From positions 62,001-126,000 of the forward strand of contig NZ_MZGX01000014.1 in the NCBI RefSeq assembly GCF_002051585.1: 64,000 nt of DNA, in the 5' to 3' direction. Under the pieces are notes generated by a model that searched no databases, was not told the origin of the DNA, and saw only the letters and a list, made by a program, of their open reading frames with translations. Shown here one piece after another: positions 33,753 through 42,712 of this stretch. The position numbers were made by a program, and so were the translations under genes. Each line of letters begins with the position of its first letter. The stretch's first letter is position 1. This DNA is from Ruminiclostridium hungatei (GTDB taxonomy: Bacteria; Bacillota; Clostridia; Acetivibrionales; DSM-1351).

Positions 33753-36233
33753 ATGGCTACAAGTACAAACAATTACAATTTAACCAAACCTTCACCGGAG
33801 GATTTCTATGATATTGAAGTGCAGAATGAGAACATGGAGGTCATAGACGGGAAGCTGAAGGAGCTGGAAACAGGGGTGGACGAAGTACAGACACAGCTTG
33901 GGGTGCATATGGGGGATTATGTGCGCAATGCAGGCTTTGGAGTTACGGGAGGGACATTGACTGCATATATTTTAACTCTTACCCCCGCTCCAACAGTGTA
34001 TATTGACGGTCAGCAATTTACAATTCTGCCGCATATTGATTGTGGGACAACCCCTTCTCTTAACATTAATGGGCTTGGGGCCTTAACCATACTGAAACAG
34101 GATGGTTCGGCAGTCGCAGCAGGAGATATCAAGGCAAACAAACCCCTGGCATTAGTGAGGGTAGGTAGCAATTTTTTTATGCGTAGTGGCAGTTCAGGAG
34201 ATGTAGGTTTTTTTGCTAAATATATAGGTAATACCGATTGGGATTTAAAATATGACGCAATAGCCTTACCACAAAATTCTGCTCCTGCATGGACAAAAAC
34301 AACAAGTGGAAGCCCAACTGAATCTGTAGCTGGGGGAATATTAAGTTGTAACAGTGGTAATACAAATGGTAATAATATATCTTATACATCCTCATCAGGA
34401 CTAGTTGTACCCTCTAAAACTAAAAAGGTAACTTTCAGAGTGAAGGTGAGCAGTGGAAGCACAAATGGGGCTGGTTTCAGAGTATATATTAATGATGGCG
34501 TTAGGGTATGCCTTGTAGCTTTTAGAAGTTCAGGAGATATAATATATTATGATGGCTCTGGCTACATTACATTAGCCAGTGGGTTCGTGTTCAGTAGTTA
34601 TTTCGTAGGAAGCATAGAACTTAGTAGCGGGTCTGGTTTAAAAGTATTCATCAATGATGTTCAGGCGGGCTCCACAATATCTTACAATAGTGTGAGTTAT
34701 GCCGGCTCCCAGAATTATATATCATTTGGGGCGTACAATGACAGTACCACAAGTATCTGGGATTTAGACTATATAAACTATGTACTTGATTTTGAGGTGG
34801 AGAACCCTATAACCTTGGTAAATAGGGTTACACAAGGGTCTTATATACATAGCAATGAAAATGTGCAGCTTACATTAGACTCTGCTCAAAGTATGTCAGT
34901 TGACTTTTCTACCCCAACCTCCATAGCTAGCTCTTCATTTTTAACTTCAGGTTCTGCCAGACCCCAAGTACTTGTTAATGGGTGGATTGTTGTCCCCGTC
35001 ATGGATGAGACAAATAAAACTATAATTATAAGAGTTTCAAAAAATGGAGGGGTGGATTGGGAAACTTTATGTACTATAAGTAACGGTACTGTTAATTCAT
35101 CAGGTGCTTTATCAGTTGGCTCCTCTGTAAGTATTGGTTTTGCCTCATCGGGCAACTCCATATATGTGTTAGCATGGAGGTTTAGCAGCAGTGGTTCAAA
35201 AGGCACAATATGTTTGTGGACTATTGATGCTTCAACACAAACTAACACCAATATATACTCCATGAAAAGAGATATTGAGGAACAAAATACTATTGGAGCC
35301 GGATGCTATTTAGTAATGGATTCTACATTAACACTGCAGGCAACGTGGTGTAGCAAAAATGCTACTTATGCAAATAGTTTTAATATCAGGTATAGCAAAT
35401 CTATAGATGGTGGCTACTTATGGGCTACCCCTACACAAATAACAAATGTAAATACATCTGGATATGATAGACAGTATCCAGTACTTGTTATGAAAGCTAA
35501 TAACCCAATAATAATTTATAATCAGACTTATTCTGGCAGTGCTAATTGCATAATGATATCCTACTACAACGGCAGCTCTTGGGTGGGAACTGACTACGGC
35601 TCTAATATCCTGTATAATGGGGGAAGTTTTGGCCAATATAGTTCATCTGCAACTGTGACAAGCGATGGTGCTATTCATGTTGTGTGGTATGGTGTTGATT
35701 CTTCCTCCAGCGGTACATTTAATATTTTTTACAGTAAATCAACCAACGGGGGGGTGAGTTGGTCAACAGGTTTAAAATTAACATTTGATACATCCGCGGG
35801 GTATAGTAATTATACTCCTACAATAGTAGGGGATTTAAATAACAACTTATGGGTGAATTGGCATCATTACTTAGACTCCGGAAGTACTTGGAGTAAGATA
35901 TATAAAGTAGTATATACCAATTCTTCTAGCTCATGGTCTTCCGTTACAGCAATTACAAGCAACTCCAGTGGGAGGGTAGCTTCTCCGTCATTCTGTGATA
36001 ACTGTAACAATTTTACAGAACCACTTTGTGTTTACCAAGATAATGTGTCAAATGCTGTGAAGCTCACAGGTATTTTTGATATAAGTTCTACACAACAGAT
36101 AATACCATCAATAAATAATGCTGTTTTTGGGAACCAAATAATGGCTATGGGCATGGGAACTTTAAAGACGTTAGGTAATTCACTAAAGAGGTATAATGGC
36201 TTTGTAAGTAGAAAATCGAAGGGGTGGTCATGA
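33753..36233 (+). CDS. Tail fibre 1 with lectin-like and BNR repeats
   Basis: 826 aa. Residues 1-50 (NNYNLTKPSPEDFYDIEVQN) are shared with fibre 2 and probably attach to the baseplate. A variable section (50-150) is followed by a beta-sandwich (about 160-350) and a sialidase-fold BNR region with Asp boxes (SKNGGVDWET, SIDGGYLWAT, STNGGVSWST). The last 45 residues end FVSRKSKGWS. Such propellers bind or cleave glycans, so this would be the receptor-binding fibre. From about 34,200 on the DNA is clearly more A/T-rich than the baseplate genes, a sign of separate origin. Confidence 0.85.
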   Translation: MATSTNNYNLTKPSPEDFYDIEVQNENMEVIDGKLKELETGVDEVQTQLGVHMGDYVRNAGFGVTGGTLTAYILTLTPAPTVYIDGQQFTILPHIDCGTTPSLNINGLGALTILKQDGSAVAAGDIKANKPLALVRVGSNFFMRSGSSGDVGFFAKYIGNTDWDLKYDAIALPQNSAPAWTKTTSGSPTESVAGGILSCNSGNTNGNNISYTSSSGLVVPSKTKKVTFRVKVSSGSTNGAGFRVYINDGVRVCLVAFRSSGDIIYYDGSGYITLASGFVFSSYFVGSIELSSGSGLKVFINDVQAGSTISYNSVSYAGSQNYISFGAYNDSTTSIWDLDYINYVLDFEVENPITLVNRVTQGSYIHSNENVQLTLDSAQSMSVDFSTPTSIASSSFLTSGSARPQVLVNGWIVVPVMDETNKTIIIRVSKNGGVDWETLCTISNGTVNSSGALSVGSSVSIGFASSGNSIYVLAWRFSSSGSKGTICLWTIDASTQTNTNIYSMKRDIEEQNTIGAGCYLVMDSTLTLQATWCSKNATYANSFNIRYSKSIDGGYLWATPTQITNVNTSGYDRQYPVLVMKANNPIIIYNQTYSGSANCIMISYYNGSSWVGTDYGSNILYNGGSFGQYSSSATVTSDGAIHVVWYGVDSSSSGTFNIFYSKSTNGGVSWSTGLKLTFDTSAGYSNYTPTIVGDLNNNLWVNWHHYLDSGSTWSKIYKVVYTNSSSSWSSVTAITSNSSGRVASPSFCDNCNNFTEPLCVYQDNVSNAVKLTGIFDISSTQQIIPSINNAVFGNQIMAMGMGTLKTLGNSLKRYNGFVSRKSKGWS

Positions 36234-36528
36234 TGGTAACTGATTTAAGCGGTGTCAGCAGGCTAATAGTCGAAACTGGTTGTTGACCGCATAATGCTAC
36301 AATAAATGTAATTGAAAAAGCATATAAAAATCATTCCTAAGTCTTGGGCAGGTTTATGAATATATTTTAAAAGCCAGTTTCACAGACCTGTTCACACATA
36401 TAAAGTGGCTGGTTCAGTTCAGTATTTTTTATTTAGCAGAGTCATGAAGCTTTTTCTTGGTTTTAGCAATACACGATGCCGACTGACAGCACATAACATA
36501 AACAAAAAAGAAATGAGGTGTTTTAATA
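36234..36528. other. Gap between the two fibre genes
   Basis: 295 bases with no convincing gene. An 18-codon frame (ATGATG at 36230) overlaps the fibre 1 stop and ends soon after. The last part, GAGGTGTTTTAAT, duplicates the leader of fibre 1. I see nothing else. Confidence 0.5.
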
Positions 36529-38973
36529 TTGTCTACAATTACAGACAATTACAGCTTAACAAAACCTTCTCCTGAGGATTTTTATGATATAGAAGTCCAG
36601 AATGAGAATATGGAAATCATAGACCGGAAGCTGAAGGAGCTGGAAACCGGTATTGAAGATGTAGAGGGAGCGCTTGATGCCCGTATGGCAGACGCGGAGT
36701 ACCAAACAGCTACGGTTTCGGGTACACAGATTCATATAGCCCGACAATCTCTTTCAAAGAGGCTGTACTTCAAACTGGCTGAGGACTTAAGCGGGGGAGT
36801 GATAACCATAAGCCTGGACTCGGGTGCAACCTCGCTTCCACTCAAGGATATAGAGGGAAATTCACTGACATCACTGGACAAAGGCTATTGGGAGGTGGTG
36901 GATAACACTGTTTTTTTTACCTTACGCCCTAGAGGGGGCGGGAATTTGGGATTCTTTGGCAAGTATACCGGAACAGGTGGAATAGATACCGACACAAAGC
37001 TAATACTGCATTTTAATGGTAATGTGACAGATTCATCCTTGACGCCCAAGCTGATATCAGGCACAAATGTAACCTTTGGCTCCGGCGCTTTTGGAGAAGG
37101 TGCTGTTTTTAACGGGAATGGTTATGTGACTATTCCAAACAGTGCAGATATTGATTTCGGGAGTAATAATTTTACAATCGATTTTTATTTTCGTACTCCA
37201 AATATCAACCAGCAGGATGGGGTTATATTTACAAAAAGAGCTCCTGAACAAAATACGATGCTAACAATTTATATACATCTTGGTAATATAAGGTGCTACG
37301 GATATACAAGCGATAACAATATCACGTCGGAAATAGTAACACCTATCAGTGCAAATACCATGTATCATTATGCAGTGGTCAGGCAGGGAAATTCTATCAG
37401 GGTTTACTTGAATGGAAAGCTGGTGGGTACAATAACAACCTCATCTGCACTAATATCAAACACAAGCAGTGCTTATATTGGTGCGACAGGTTCTTCAGCT
37501 TCACAGTATTTTACCGGAATGATAGATGAGTTCAGGATATCCGGCACTGCCAGATGGAGTTTAGACTTTACTCCTCCTGTAAATGAATATGCTCATAATC
37601 CAGAATTGACACTGTTATCACAGGTGATGAAAGACTCTTATGTTTACAGTAATGAAGATGCTCAGCTAGTTTTAGATTCTGCTGCAAATATACCAATAGA
37701 CCATTCTGATCCGGTTATTGTAGCTGGCTCACCCTATACAACGTCAGCTAATGCAAGACCGCAGGTGCTTAGTAATGGGTGGATTGTTGCAACAGTATAC
37801 GATTCCACAGCACAGCAATTCAGATTTTTTGTGTCTAAAGATAACGGGACATCGTATCAACAGTTGTGCTATAAGAATACAGCCTCCTCTGCATCTCCTG
37901 AGATATCGGTTTGTTCATATGGCACTAAAATATTTGCATTACATACTGTGCGTACGGGAATTAACGGTATATCCTGTCTGATTTTTGATGCCGCAACAAC
38001 TGCAAACACGGAAGTTCCCTATGTATCTATTGAAACACAAACTGCTGTGGGGTCAGGAGGGTATATTGCAGTTGATTCTACAGGAATATTGCACGCGGCA
38101 TGGTGCTCAAAAAATAGTTCGTATCCAAATAGTTTTAACATACGATATTCAAACTCCACGGATGGCACAACTTGGGCTACCCCAACGCAGATAACTAATA
38201 TTAACGTAGGCAGCTATAGAAATGTAACCAATCCTTGTATAATTATTAAAAATAACAATCCAGTTATAATATATCAGGATTTGGATTCAAATACACCAAG
38301 TTATTGTATATTTGTTAATTATTATAACGGTACTGCTTGGTCTGGGTCTAAATATGTTTATAATGGCGGCGCGTATGTCCAATCTTATCCATCAGCAACA
38401 ATTACAAGTGATGGCAGGATTAGTGTTGTATGGAGCGGTAAGGATGCTACAGACACAAATAAAAGTAACATGAGATACAGTGAATCATCAGATGGTGGAG
38501 CTACATGGAGCACTATGCTAAAATTAACAAGTGGTAATTCAGTGGCCCAAACTGATGGTTCTATAGCTTCTGATGATAGCGGTAATTTAACAGTCATTTG
38601 GCGAAAAGCAGAAACAACGGATACGTATTATTACTATTTAAATAAAATTATATGGAACGGAAGTTCATGGGGAGCAGTTTCGACTATAGCTATTACAAAT
38701 GGGGCTGTAAATATAGGAATACCCGCCTTATGTGACAATTACAAAAATTTCGCTGAATCATTAGCTATATGGCAGGATAACCAAGCAAGCTCAGTTAAAT
38801 TCAGAGGTGTGTTTACTGTAAATACCAACCAGCAATTAATACCGGCAATCGACAAGGCCACTTCTGAAAATCAGTTGGTTGCGTTAGGTAATGGAGTACT
38901 GAAAACGTATGGAACAGCAGTAAAAAGGTACATTGGATATGTAAGCAGAAAATCAAAGGGCTGGAATTTATAA
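36529..38973 (+). CDS. Tail fibre 2, paralogue of fibre 1, with LamG-like lectin and BNR repeats
   Basis: 814 aa from TTG 36529, eight bases after GAGGTG. Residues 1-45 (DNYSLTKPSPEDFYDIEVQN) nearly equal fibre 1. Residues about 150-345 form a concanavalin-like/LamG domain (LILHFNGNVTDSS, TIDFYFRTPNINQQDGVI, YFTGMIDEFRISGTARW). The propeller has Asp boxes (SKDNGTSYQQ, SSDGGATWST), and the end YVSRKSKGWNL matches fibre 1. The pair arose by tandem duplication with a different middle. One could extend or switch the host range of the particle. Confidence 0.85.
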   Translation: MSTITDNYSLTKPSPEDFYDIEVQNENMEIIDRKLKELETGIEDVEGALDARMADAEYQTATVSGTQIHIARQSLSKRLYFKLAEDLSGGVITISLDSGATSLPLKDIEGNSLTSLDKGYWEVVDNTVFFTLRPRGGGNLGFFGKYTGTGGIDTDTKLILHFNGNVTDSSLTPKLISGTNVTFGSGAFGEGAVFNGNGYVTIPNSADIDFGSNNFTIDFYFRTPNINQQDGVIFTKRAPEQNTMLTIYIHLGNIRCYGYTSDNNITSEIVTPISANTMYHYAVVRQGNSIRVYLNGKLVGTITTSSALISNTSSAYIGATGSSASQYFTGMIDEFRISGTARWSLDFTPPVNEYAHNPELTLLSQVMKDSYVYSNEDAQLVLDSAANIPIDHSDPVIVAGSPYTTSANARPQVLSNGWIVATVYDSTAQQFRFFVSKDNGTSYQQLCYKNTASSASPEISVCSYGTKIFALHTVRTGINGISCLIFDAATTANTEVPYVSIETQTAVGSGGYIAVDSTGILHAAWCSKNSSYPNSFNIRYSNSTDGTTWATPTQITNINVGSYRNVTNPCIIIKNNNPVIIYQDLDSNTPSYCIFVNYYNGTAWSGSKYVYNGGAYVQSYPSATITSDGRISVVWSGKDATDTNKSNMRYSESSDGGATWSTMLKLTSGNSVAQTDGSIASDDSGNLTVIWRKAETTDTYYYYLNKIIWNGSSWGAVSTIAITNGAVNIGIPALCDNYKNFAESLAIWQDNQASSVKFRGVFTVNTNQQLIPAIDKATSENQLVALGNGVLKTYGTAVKRYIGYVSRKSKGWNL

Positions 38974-39015
38974 AACAAAGGAACTTACCATAATGGTAGT
39001 TTCCTTTTGTTTTTT
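38974..39015 (+). terminator. Intrinsic terminator after fibre 2
   Basis: Stem ACAAAGGAACTTACCA / TGGTAGTTTCCTTTTGT with a 3-base loop and T6. Confidence 0.88.
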
Positions 39016-39054
39016 AAAACCAGAGCACTACAGATAAAATATATTTAAAGACTT

Positions 39055-39231
39055 TCACCTTCCGGTTTTATTGCTTATAATCTCAGTATACTTGGTTATG
39101 GCAGCATTCAGCATCTGGCTTGCCGTTATGATTTCAGGATCAGCCAGGTCTACATTTTTTTCATTAATCAAGTCATGCAGCTTCTTTCTCAGTTTTTCAA
39201 TATCATTCATTAAATTATTAAGTTCTGACAT
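39055..39231 (-). CDS. Spo0E-like aspartyl-phosphate phosphatase
   Basis: 58 aa on the complement, from ATG at 39229-39231 with AGGAGG eight bases upstream. Spo0E-type proteins are helical hairpins that dephosphorylate Spo0A-P and delay sporulation. Typical features are IEKLRKKLHDLINEK followed by SQMLNAAITKYTEII; the family motif SQxLD is here SQMLN, with Asn for Asp. It lies inside the tail cluster and in the opposite direction. It could couple particle production to sporulation, which is speculation. Confidence 0.75.
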   Translation of the reverse strand: MSELNNLMNDIEKLRKKLHDLINEKNVDLADPEIITASQMLNAAITKYTEIISNKTGR

Positions 39232-39458
39232 AGGGTTATCCTCCTAAGGTTATTTTGCTGAAACTTCAGTAAAAATATTCATGGAAGCAATAGCCGGGAG
39301 TCGTTTGGCATGGGCGGAGGTAGCCGGCACTATTCCGGGCAGCACCCCCCTTTCTTTTTCATTAACTGCATAAACATACAGGCATAAAAGATATAAGGAT
39401 ATATAGGACATAAGGATGGAAAAGGAATAAAAATAAATATTAAGGAGATACAGCAGGT
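39232..39458. other. Gap upstream of the amidase gene
   Basis: About 230 bases with repeated ATAAGGA-like words and the ribosome-binding site of the next gene. No RNA gene seen. It holds the promoter region of the Spo0E-like gene on the minus strand. Confidence 0.45.
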
Positions 39459-40154
39459 ATGAAACAGGACGGTAAATTCCTTTTGATGGACAGGCAGGAG
39501 CTGAAAAGCTATATCACCTGCCTTAAAAACGTAAAAAAATTCAGTTGCATCCAGCAGCACCACACGGCTGCGCCCTCCTACAAGGATGTAAAAAACAACA
39601 ACTTTCAGCTTATGAAAGGTATGGAGGACTACCATGTAAAAACCCTTAAAATGAGTGAGATAGCACAGCATTTCAGCACCTTCCCCGACGGGAGCATCTG
39701 CACCGGAAGGCCGCTGACAAAGGATGGGGGAGGATTCTACGGAAATCAGAACCTGAATTCCATAACCATCGAAAATGTAGGAAATTTCGATGTGGATATT
39801 ATGACAGATGAGCAAAGGGAAAGCATCATACTGCTCAATGCGTTGTTGTGCAGGCGGTTTGACATCACACCCTCTGCAGAAACGCTGCCATACCACTGCT
39901 GGGTAAAGAACAAGTCCTGTCCGGGCACCGGGTACTTTGGAGGAAACACGAAGGAAAAGGCTGAGAGCAATTTTATTCCGGCAGTTAAAGCGGAAATTGA
40001 AAAACTGAAGGCTTTTGAGGAGGCACTGAAAACAGTTGCTGAAAAAGCCGGAACTTCATATGATTTCTGGCTGAGAAAGAGGGGGATTGATCCCAGCTTT
40101 GAAGCCTTGATTATAAAAATAGCAAAAAGTTATGGAGGAAAGCTATATGGATAA
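39459..40154 (+). CDS. N-acetylmuramoyl-L-alanine amidase (Amidase_2), lysis or particle enzyme
   Basis: 231 aa. It cleaves between MurNAc and L-Ala in peptidoglycan. The zinc-binding fold is seen as IQQHHTAAP (first His), TIENVGNF, and the closing YHCWVKNKSCPGTGYFGGN with His and Cys ligands. The C-terminal 60 residues are helical. Its position next to a holin and after fibres resembles xlyA in PBSX, so it likely releases particles by lysis. ATG 39459 lies 16 bases after AAGGAGA, somewhat far. Confidence 0.85.
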   Translation: MKQDGKFLLMDRQELKSYITCLKNVKKFSCIQQHHTAAPSYKDVKNNNFQLMKGMEDYHVKTLKMSEIAQHFSTFPDGSICTGRPLTKDGGGFYGNQNLNSITIENVGNFDVDIMTDEQRESIILLNALLCRRFDITPSAETLPYHCWVKNKSCPGTGYFGGNTKEKAESNFIPAVKAEIEKLKAFEEALKTVAEKAGTSYDFWLRKRGIDPSFEALIIKIAKSYGGKLYG

Positions 40155-40614
40155 TATTAATGCTGCTAAAGCAGCAATTGTAGCCGTATTTACGGCCTTG
40201 TCGGCATGTTTCGGGTGGTTTGGCTGGCTGGTGGTGATTTTTATAATAAGCATGACCGGCGACTGTCTTACCGGCTTTCTGGCCGCCTTCAAATGCGGAA
40301 ACTGGGAATCCAGAATAGCAAGGGAAGGCCTTTGGCATAAGATGGGCTGCATAGTAGCGGTGCTTGTTACTGTTATTTTTGACTTTATTATAGGAATTAT
40401 TATAAACAACCTGCCCAGCATCAATTTCCCGTTCAATTATTCCGTGTTGCTCTGTCCCCTGGCAATGACCTGGTATATATTGACGGAGCTGGGCAGCATA
40501 ATTGAAAATGCGGGAAAAATGGGGGCTCCGGTGCCGGGTTTTATCAAACAGGCATTGGCACTGTTCAGAGGAACGGTAGCTTCTGCCGGAGACAAGCTTA
40601 CCCATATGAAGTAG
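40147..40614 (+). CDS. Phage holin (toxin secretion/lysis holin family)
   Basis: 155 aa from ATG 40147, with GGAGG eight bases upstream; it overlaps the amidase stop by 8 bases. Three or four hydrophobic segments (FGWFGWLVVIFIISMTGDCL, IVAVLVTVIFDFIIGIII, YSVLLCPLAMTWYILTEL) and the family-typical EN-GKMGAPVPGF turn. Holins form membrane pores that let the amidase reach the wall. Its paralogue is at 44223-44690. Confidence 0.88.
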   Translation: MDNINAAKAAIVAVFTALSACFGWFGWLVVIFIISMTGDCLTGFLAAFKCGNWESRIAREGLWHKMGCIVAVLVTVIFDFIIGIIINNLPSINFPFNYSVLLCPLAMTWYILTELGSIIENAGKMGAPVPGFIKQALALFRGTVASAGDKLTHMK

Positions 40615-40666
40615 AGCTTCTTCAGGCAATACGGTAAGATTGGGACTCAATTTATAAATAAAAGGA

Positions 40667-40714
40667 TTGTAAAACTCTATCGAGAGTATTATACTTAAAT
40701 AAGAACATATGTTC
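40667..40714 (+). promoter_or_regulatory. Promoter with a perfect LexA (SOS) box
   Basis: TTGTAA (40667-40672), 17 bases, TATACT (40690-40695), then the palindrome GAACATATGTTC (40703-40714), the Firmicutes LexA consensus GAAC-N4-GTTC. It lies over the expected transcription start, so LexA would repress the gene at 40763 until DNA damage. Confidence 0.75.
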
Positions 40715-40762
40715 GATTTTTGTTCGAGTTCAAATCTGTACTTATCGAGGAGGTAGTAATTA

Positions 40763-41029
40763 ATGGGCAATCAGGAAGGCAGAATGGCAATAGATGAGTT
40801 GGTTTGCGGCAGGATATCCAGTATATGCAATAAGGAATGTCTTAAGGACATTTATATAGATATTCAGAATACGCTCATTGAGACAAGAAAGCTATTGGCT
40901 GACAATTTGCAGAATGATAAATTACAACTGCTGAACAAATATGATAAGTTGAATAACGATATTTCCGAACTGGTTTACAAGGCACTCTATGTTGAGGGTC
41001 TGATTGACGGTATGGATTTCAAGGTGTAA
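40763..41029 (+). CDS. Small helical protein under a LexA box (DUF6809-like)
   Basis: 88 aa, almost wholly helical with one Cys pair (SSICNKECLKD), no motif of known activity. ATG 40763 follows GAGGAGGT. It may be an SOS-induced factor, similar in size and pattern to clostridial DUF6809 proteins. It lies just outside the tail module's holin, so it could respond to damage together with particle induction. No function can be named from the sequence. Confidence 0.65.
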   Translation: MGNQEGRMAIDELVCGRISSICNKECLKDIYIDIQNTLIETRKLLADNLQNDKLQLLNKYDKLNNDISELVYKALYVEGLIDGMDFKV

Positions 41030-41127
41030 TCAGGAATATCCGGATTTGCATACCGCCTCATCAAAATTGCCTGCCGGACAATAGTATAGTAAAATATTAG
41101 TACGGTATGAGAGGGCGGTGCAAGCAT

Positions 41128-42306
41128 ATGAAATATGATTTTGATGAAATAGTTGACAGGAGCAGAACCGGAGCGGAAAAATATACCGGGCTGGAGAAAC
41201 TATACGGCAATCCGGAGGCGATACCTTTATGGGTTGCGGATATGGACTTCAAAGCTGCACAGCCCATATTGGATGCAGTAAGGGAACGTACGGAAAACGG
41301 TATATTCGGGTACACAGTCAGGCCTGAAAAGTATTACAGTACTGTTTGCTCCTTTCAAAAGAGGCGTAAAAATTGGGATATGGATGAAAAACTTATGAGT
41401 GTGAGCCTGGGAGTAGTTCCTTCAATTTGTATGCTTATAAGTGAACTGACTGAGCCGGAGGACAGGATTATCATACAGACACCTGTGTACAGACCGTTTT
41501 ATAATGCTGTCAGAGATGCGGGAAGAGAGCTGCTGGAGAGTCCTTTGTTGGAATCGGACGGATGCTTTTATATGGATTTTGAGGATATAGAGGAAAAAGC
41601 CCGGCAGGGAGCCAGGTATATGATATTGTGCAGCCCGCATAATCCGGTGGGAAGGGTCTGGACAAAAAAAGAGCTGGAAACCCTGGGGGATATATGTATC
41701 AGATACGGTGTCAGGGTTATTTCCGATGAAATACATTCCGATCTGGTTTTATGGGGAAACAGGCACATACCCTTTGCTGCTGTTTCAGAGGAAATCAGAA
41801 AGCTGACAATTACCTGCATATCGGCTACCAAGACCTTTAACCTTGCAGGACTGCAGAATTCCATTACGGTCTTCCCGGATATTGAGACCAAAAATATCTT
41901 TGACAGGGCATGGGGCAGGCTGCATATTGAATGCAGCAACTGTTTCAGTCTGGTGTGCACTCAGGCGGCCTTTGAGCATGGAGAGGAGTGGTTGGAGCAG
42001 CTAATAACTTATATTGAAGGGAATGTGAATCTGGTAATGGATTATTTCAGCAGTTTCATACCCCAAATCAAACCTGTGCGTCCGGAAGGAACATATCTTA
42101 TATGGCTTGACTGCAGGCAGCTTGGCATGACTGGCAGACAACTGACGGATTTCATGGTCAATAAGGCAGGGATTGCCATGAGTGCCGGAACCTATTTCGG
42201 GAAAAATGCAGAAGGCTATATGAGGATGAATGTTGCGTGCCCAAGGGCAATAGTCCAAAAGGCGCTGCAGCAGCTTAAAGAGGCTGTAGATGCCCTGGAA
42301 GCGTAA
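41128..42306 (+). CDS. PatB/MalY-type aminotransferase (C-S lyase)
   Basis: 392 aa from ATG 41128; GGGCGG precedes it, and a frame from 41107 is also open. Fold-type I PLP enzyme: MKYDFDEIVDRSRTGAEKY, LPLWVADMDF-type IPLWVADMDFKAAQP, CSPHNPVGRVW, SDEIHSDLVLWG, and the PLP-lysine region ISATKTFNLAGLQ. PatB/MalY enzymes release sulfide and pyruvate from cystathionine. It stands alone, not in a methionine operon. An alternative substrate is possible. Confidence 0.9.
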   Translation: MKYDFDEIVDRSRTGAEKYTGLEKLYGNPEAIPLWVADMDFKAAQPILDAVRERTENGIFGYTVRPEKYYSTVCSFQKRRKNWDMDEKLMSVSLGVVPSICMLISELTEPEDRIIIQTPVYRPFYNAVRDAGRELLESPLLESDGCFYMDFEDIEEKARQGARYMILCSPHNPVGRVWTKKELETLGDICIRYGVRVISDEIHSDLVLWGNRHIPFAAVSEEIRKLTITCISATKTFNLAGLQNSITVFPDIETKNIFDRAWGRLHIECSNCFSLVCTQAAFEHGEEWLEQLITYIEGNVNLVMDYFSSFIPQIKPVRPEGTYLIWLDCRQLGMTGRQLTDFMVNKAGIAMSAGTYFGKNAEGYMRMNVACPRAIVQKALQQLKEAVDALEA

Positions 42307-42517
42307 AAGGGTATACAAGTATAAAAGTTCCACAAGCATAAGGGGGATTTCACTTAAGGATCAGGATACACAAAAGATAGGATAAGTAAAATTAAATGAA
42401 AAATACATTTAAAAAAAGGTATTGCAATTATAAATGATTTATGTTAAATTATAATAGTTGTCAGCGGGAATGAATAAATTCAGTGCTGCAGCATATAATA
42501 TTATTACATTTATACAT
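42307..42517. other. Intergenic DNA before the initiator tRNA
   Basis: 211 bases, A/T-rich, with a possible promoter TTGCAA plus a TATAAT farther on. No ORF of note. Confidence 0.4.
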
Positions 42518-42593
<76 letters not shown>

Positions 42594-42600
42594 TGAATAT

Positions 42601-42638
42601 AAAGGCTTTCAGGTAGATTCCTGAGAGCCTTTAGTTTT
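42601..42638 (+). terminator. Terminator after the initiator tRNA
   Basis: Stem AAAGGCTTTCAGG / CCTGAGAGCCTTT followed by AGTTTT. Confidence 0.75.
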
Positions 42639-42712
42639 ATTTCGGGCACATTTGGGATAATATCACACAAATTTACAATTTAAACATTTTAACTGTTTCA
42701 CTATCAATAAAT

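Noticed and set aside
33753-38973. Diversity-generating retroelement around the fibres
   Set aside because: No reverse transcriptase gene or template/variable repeat pair was seen in the window.
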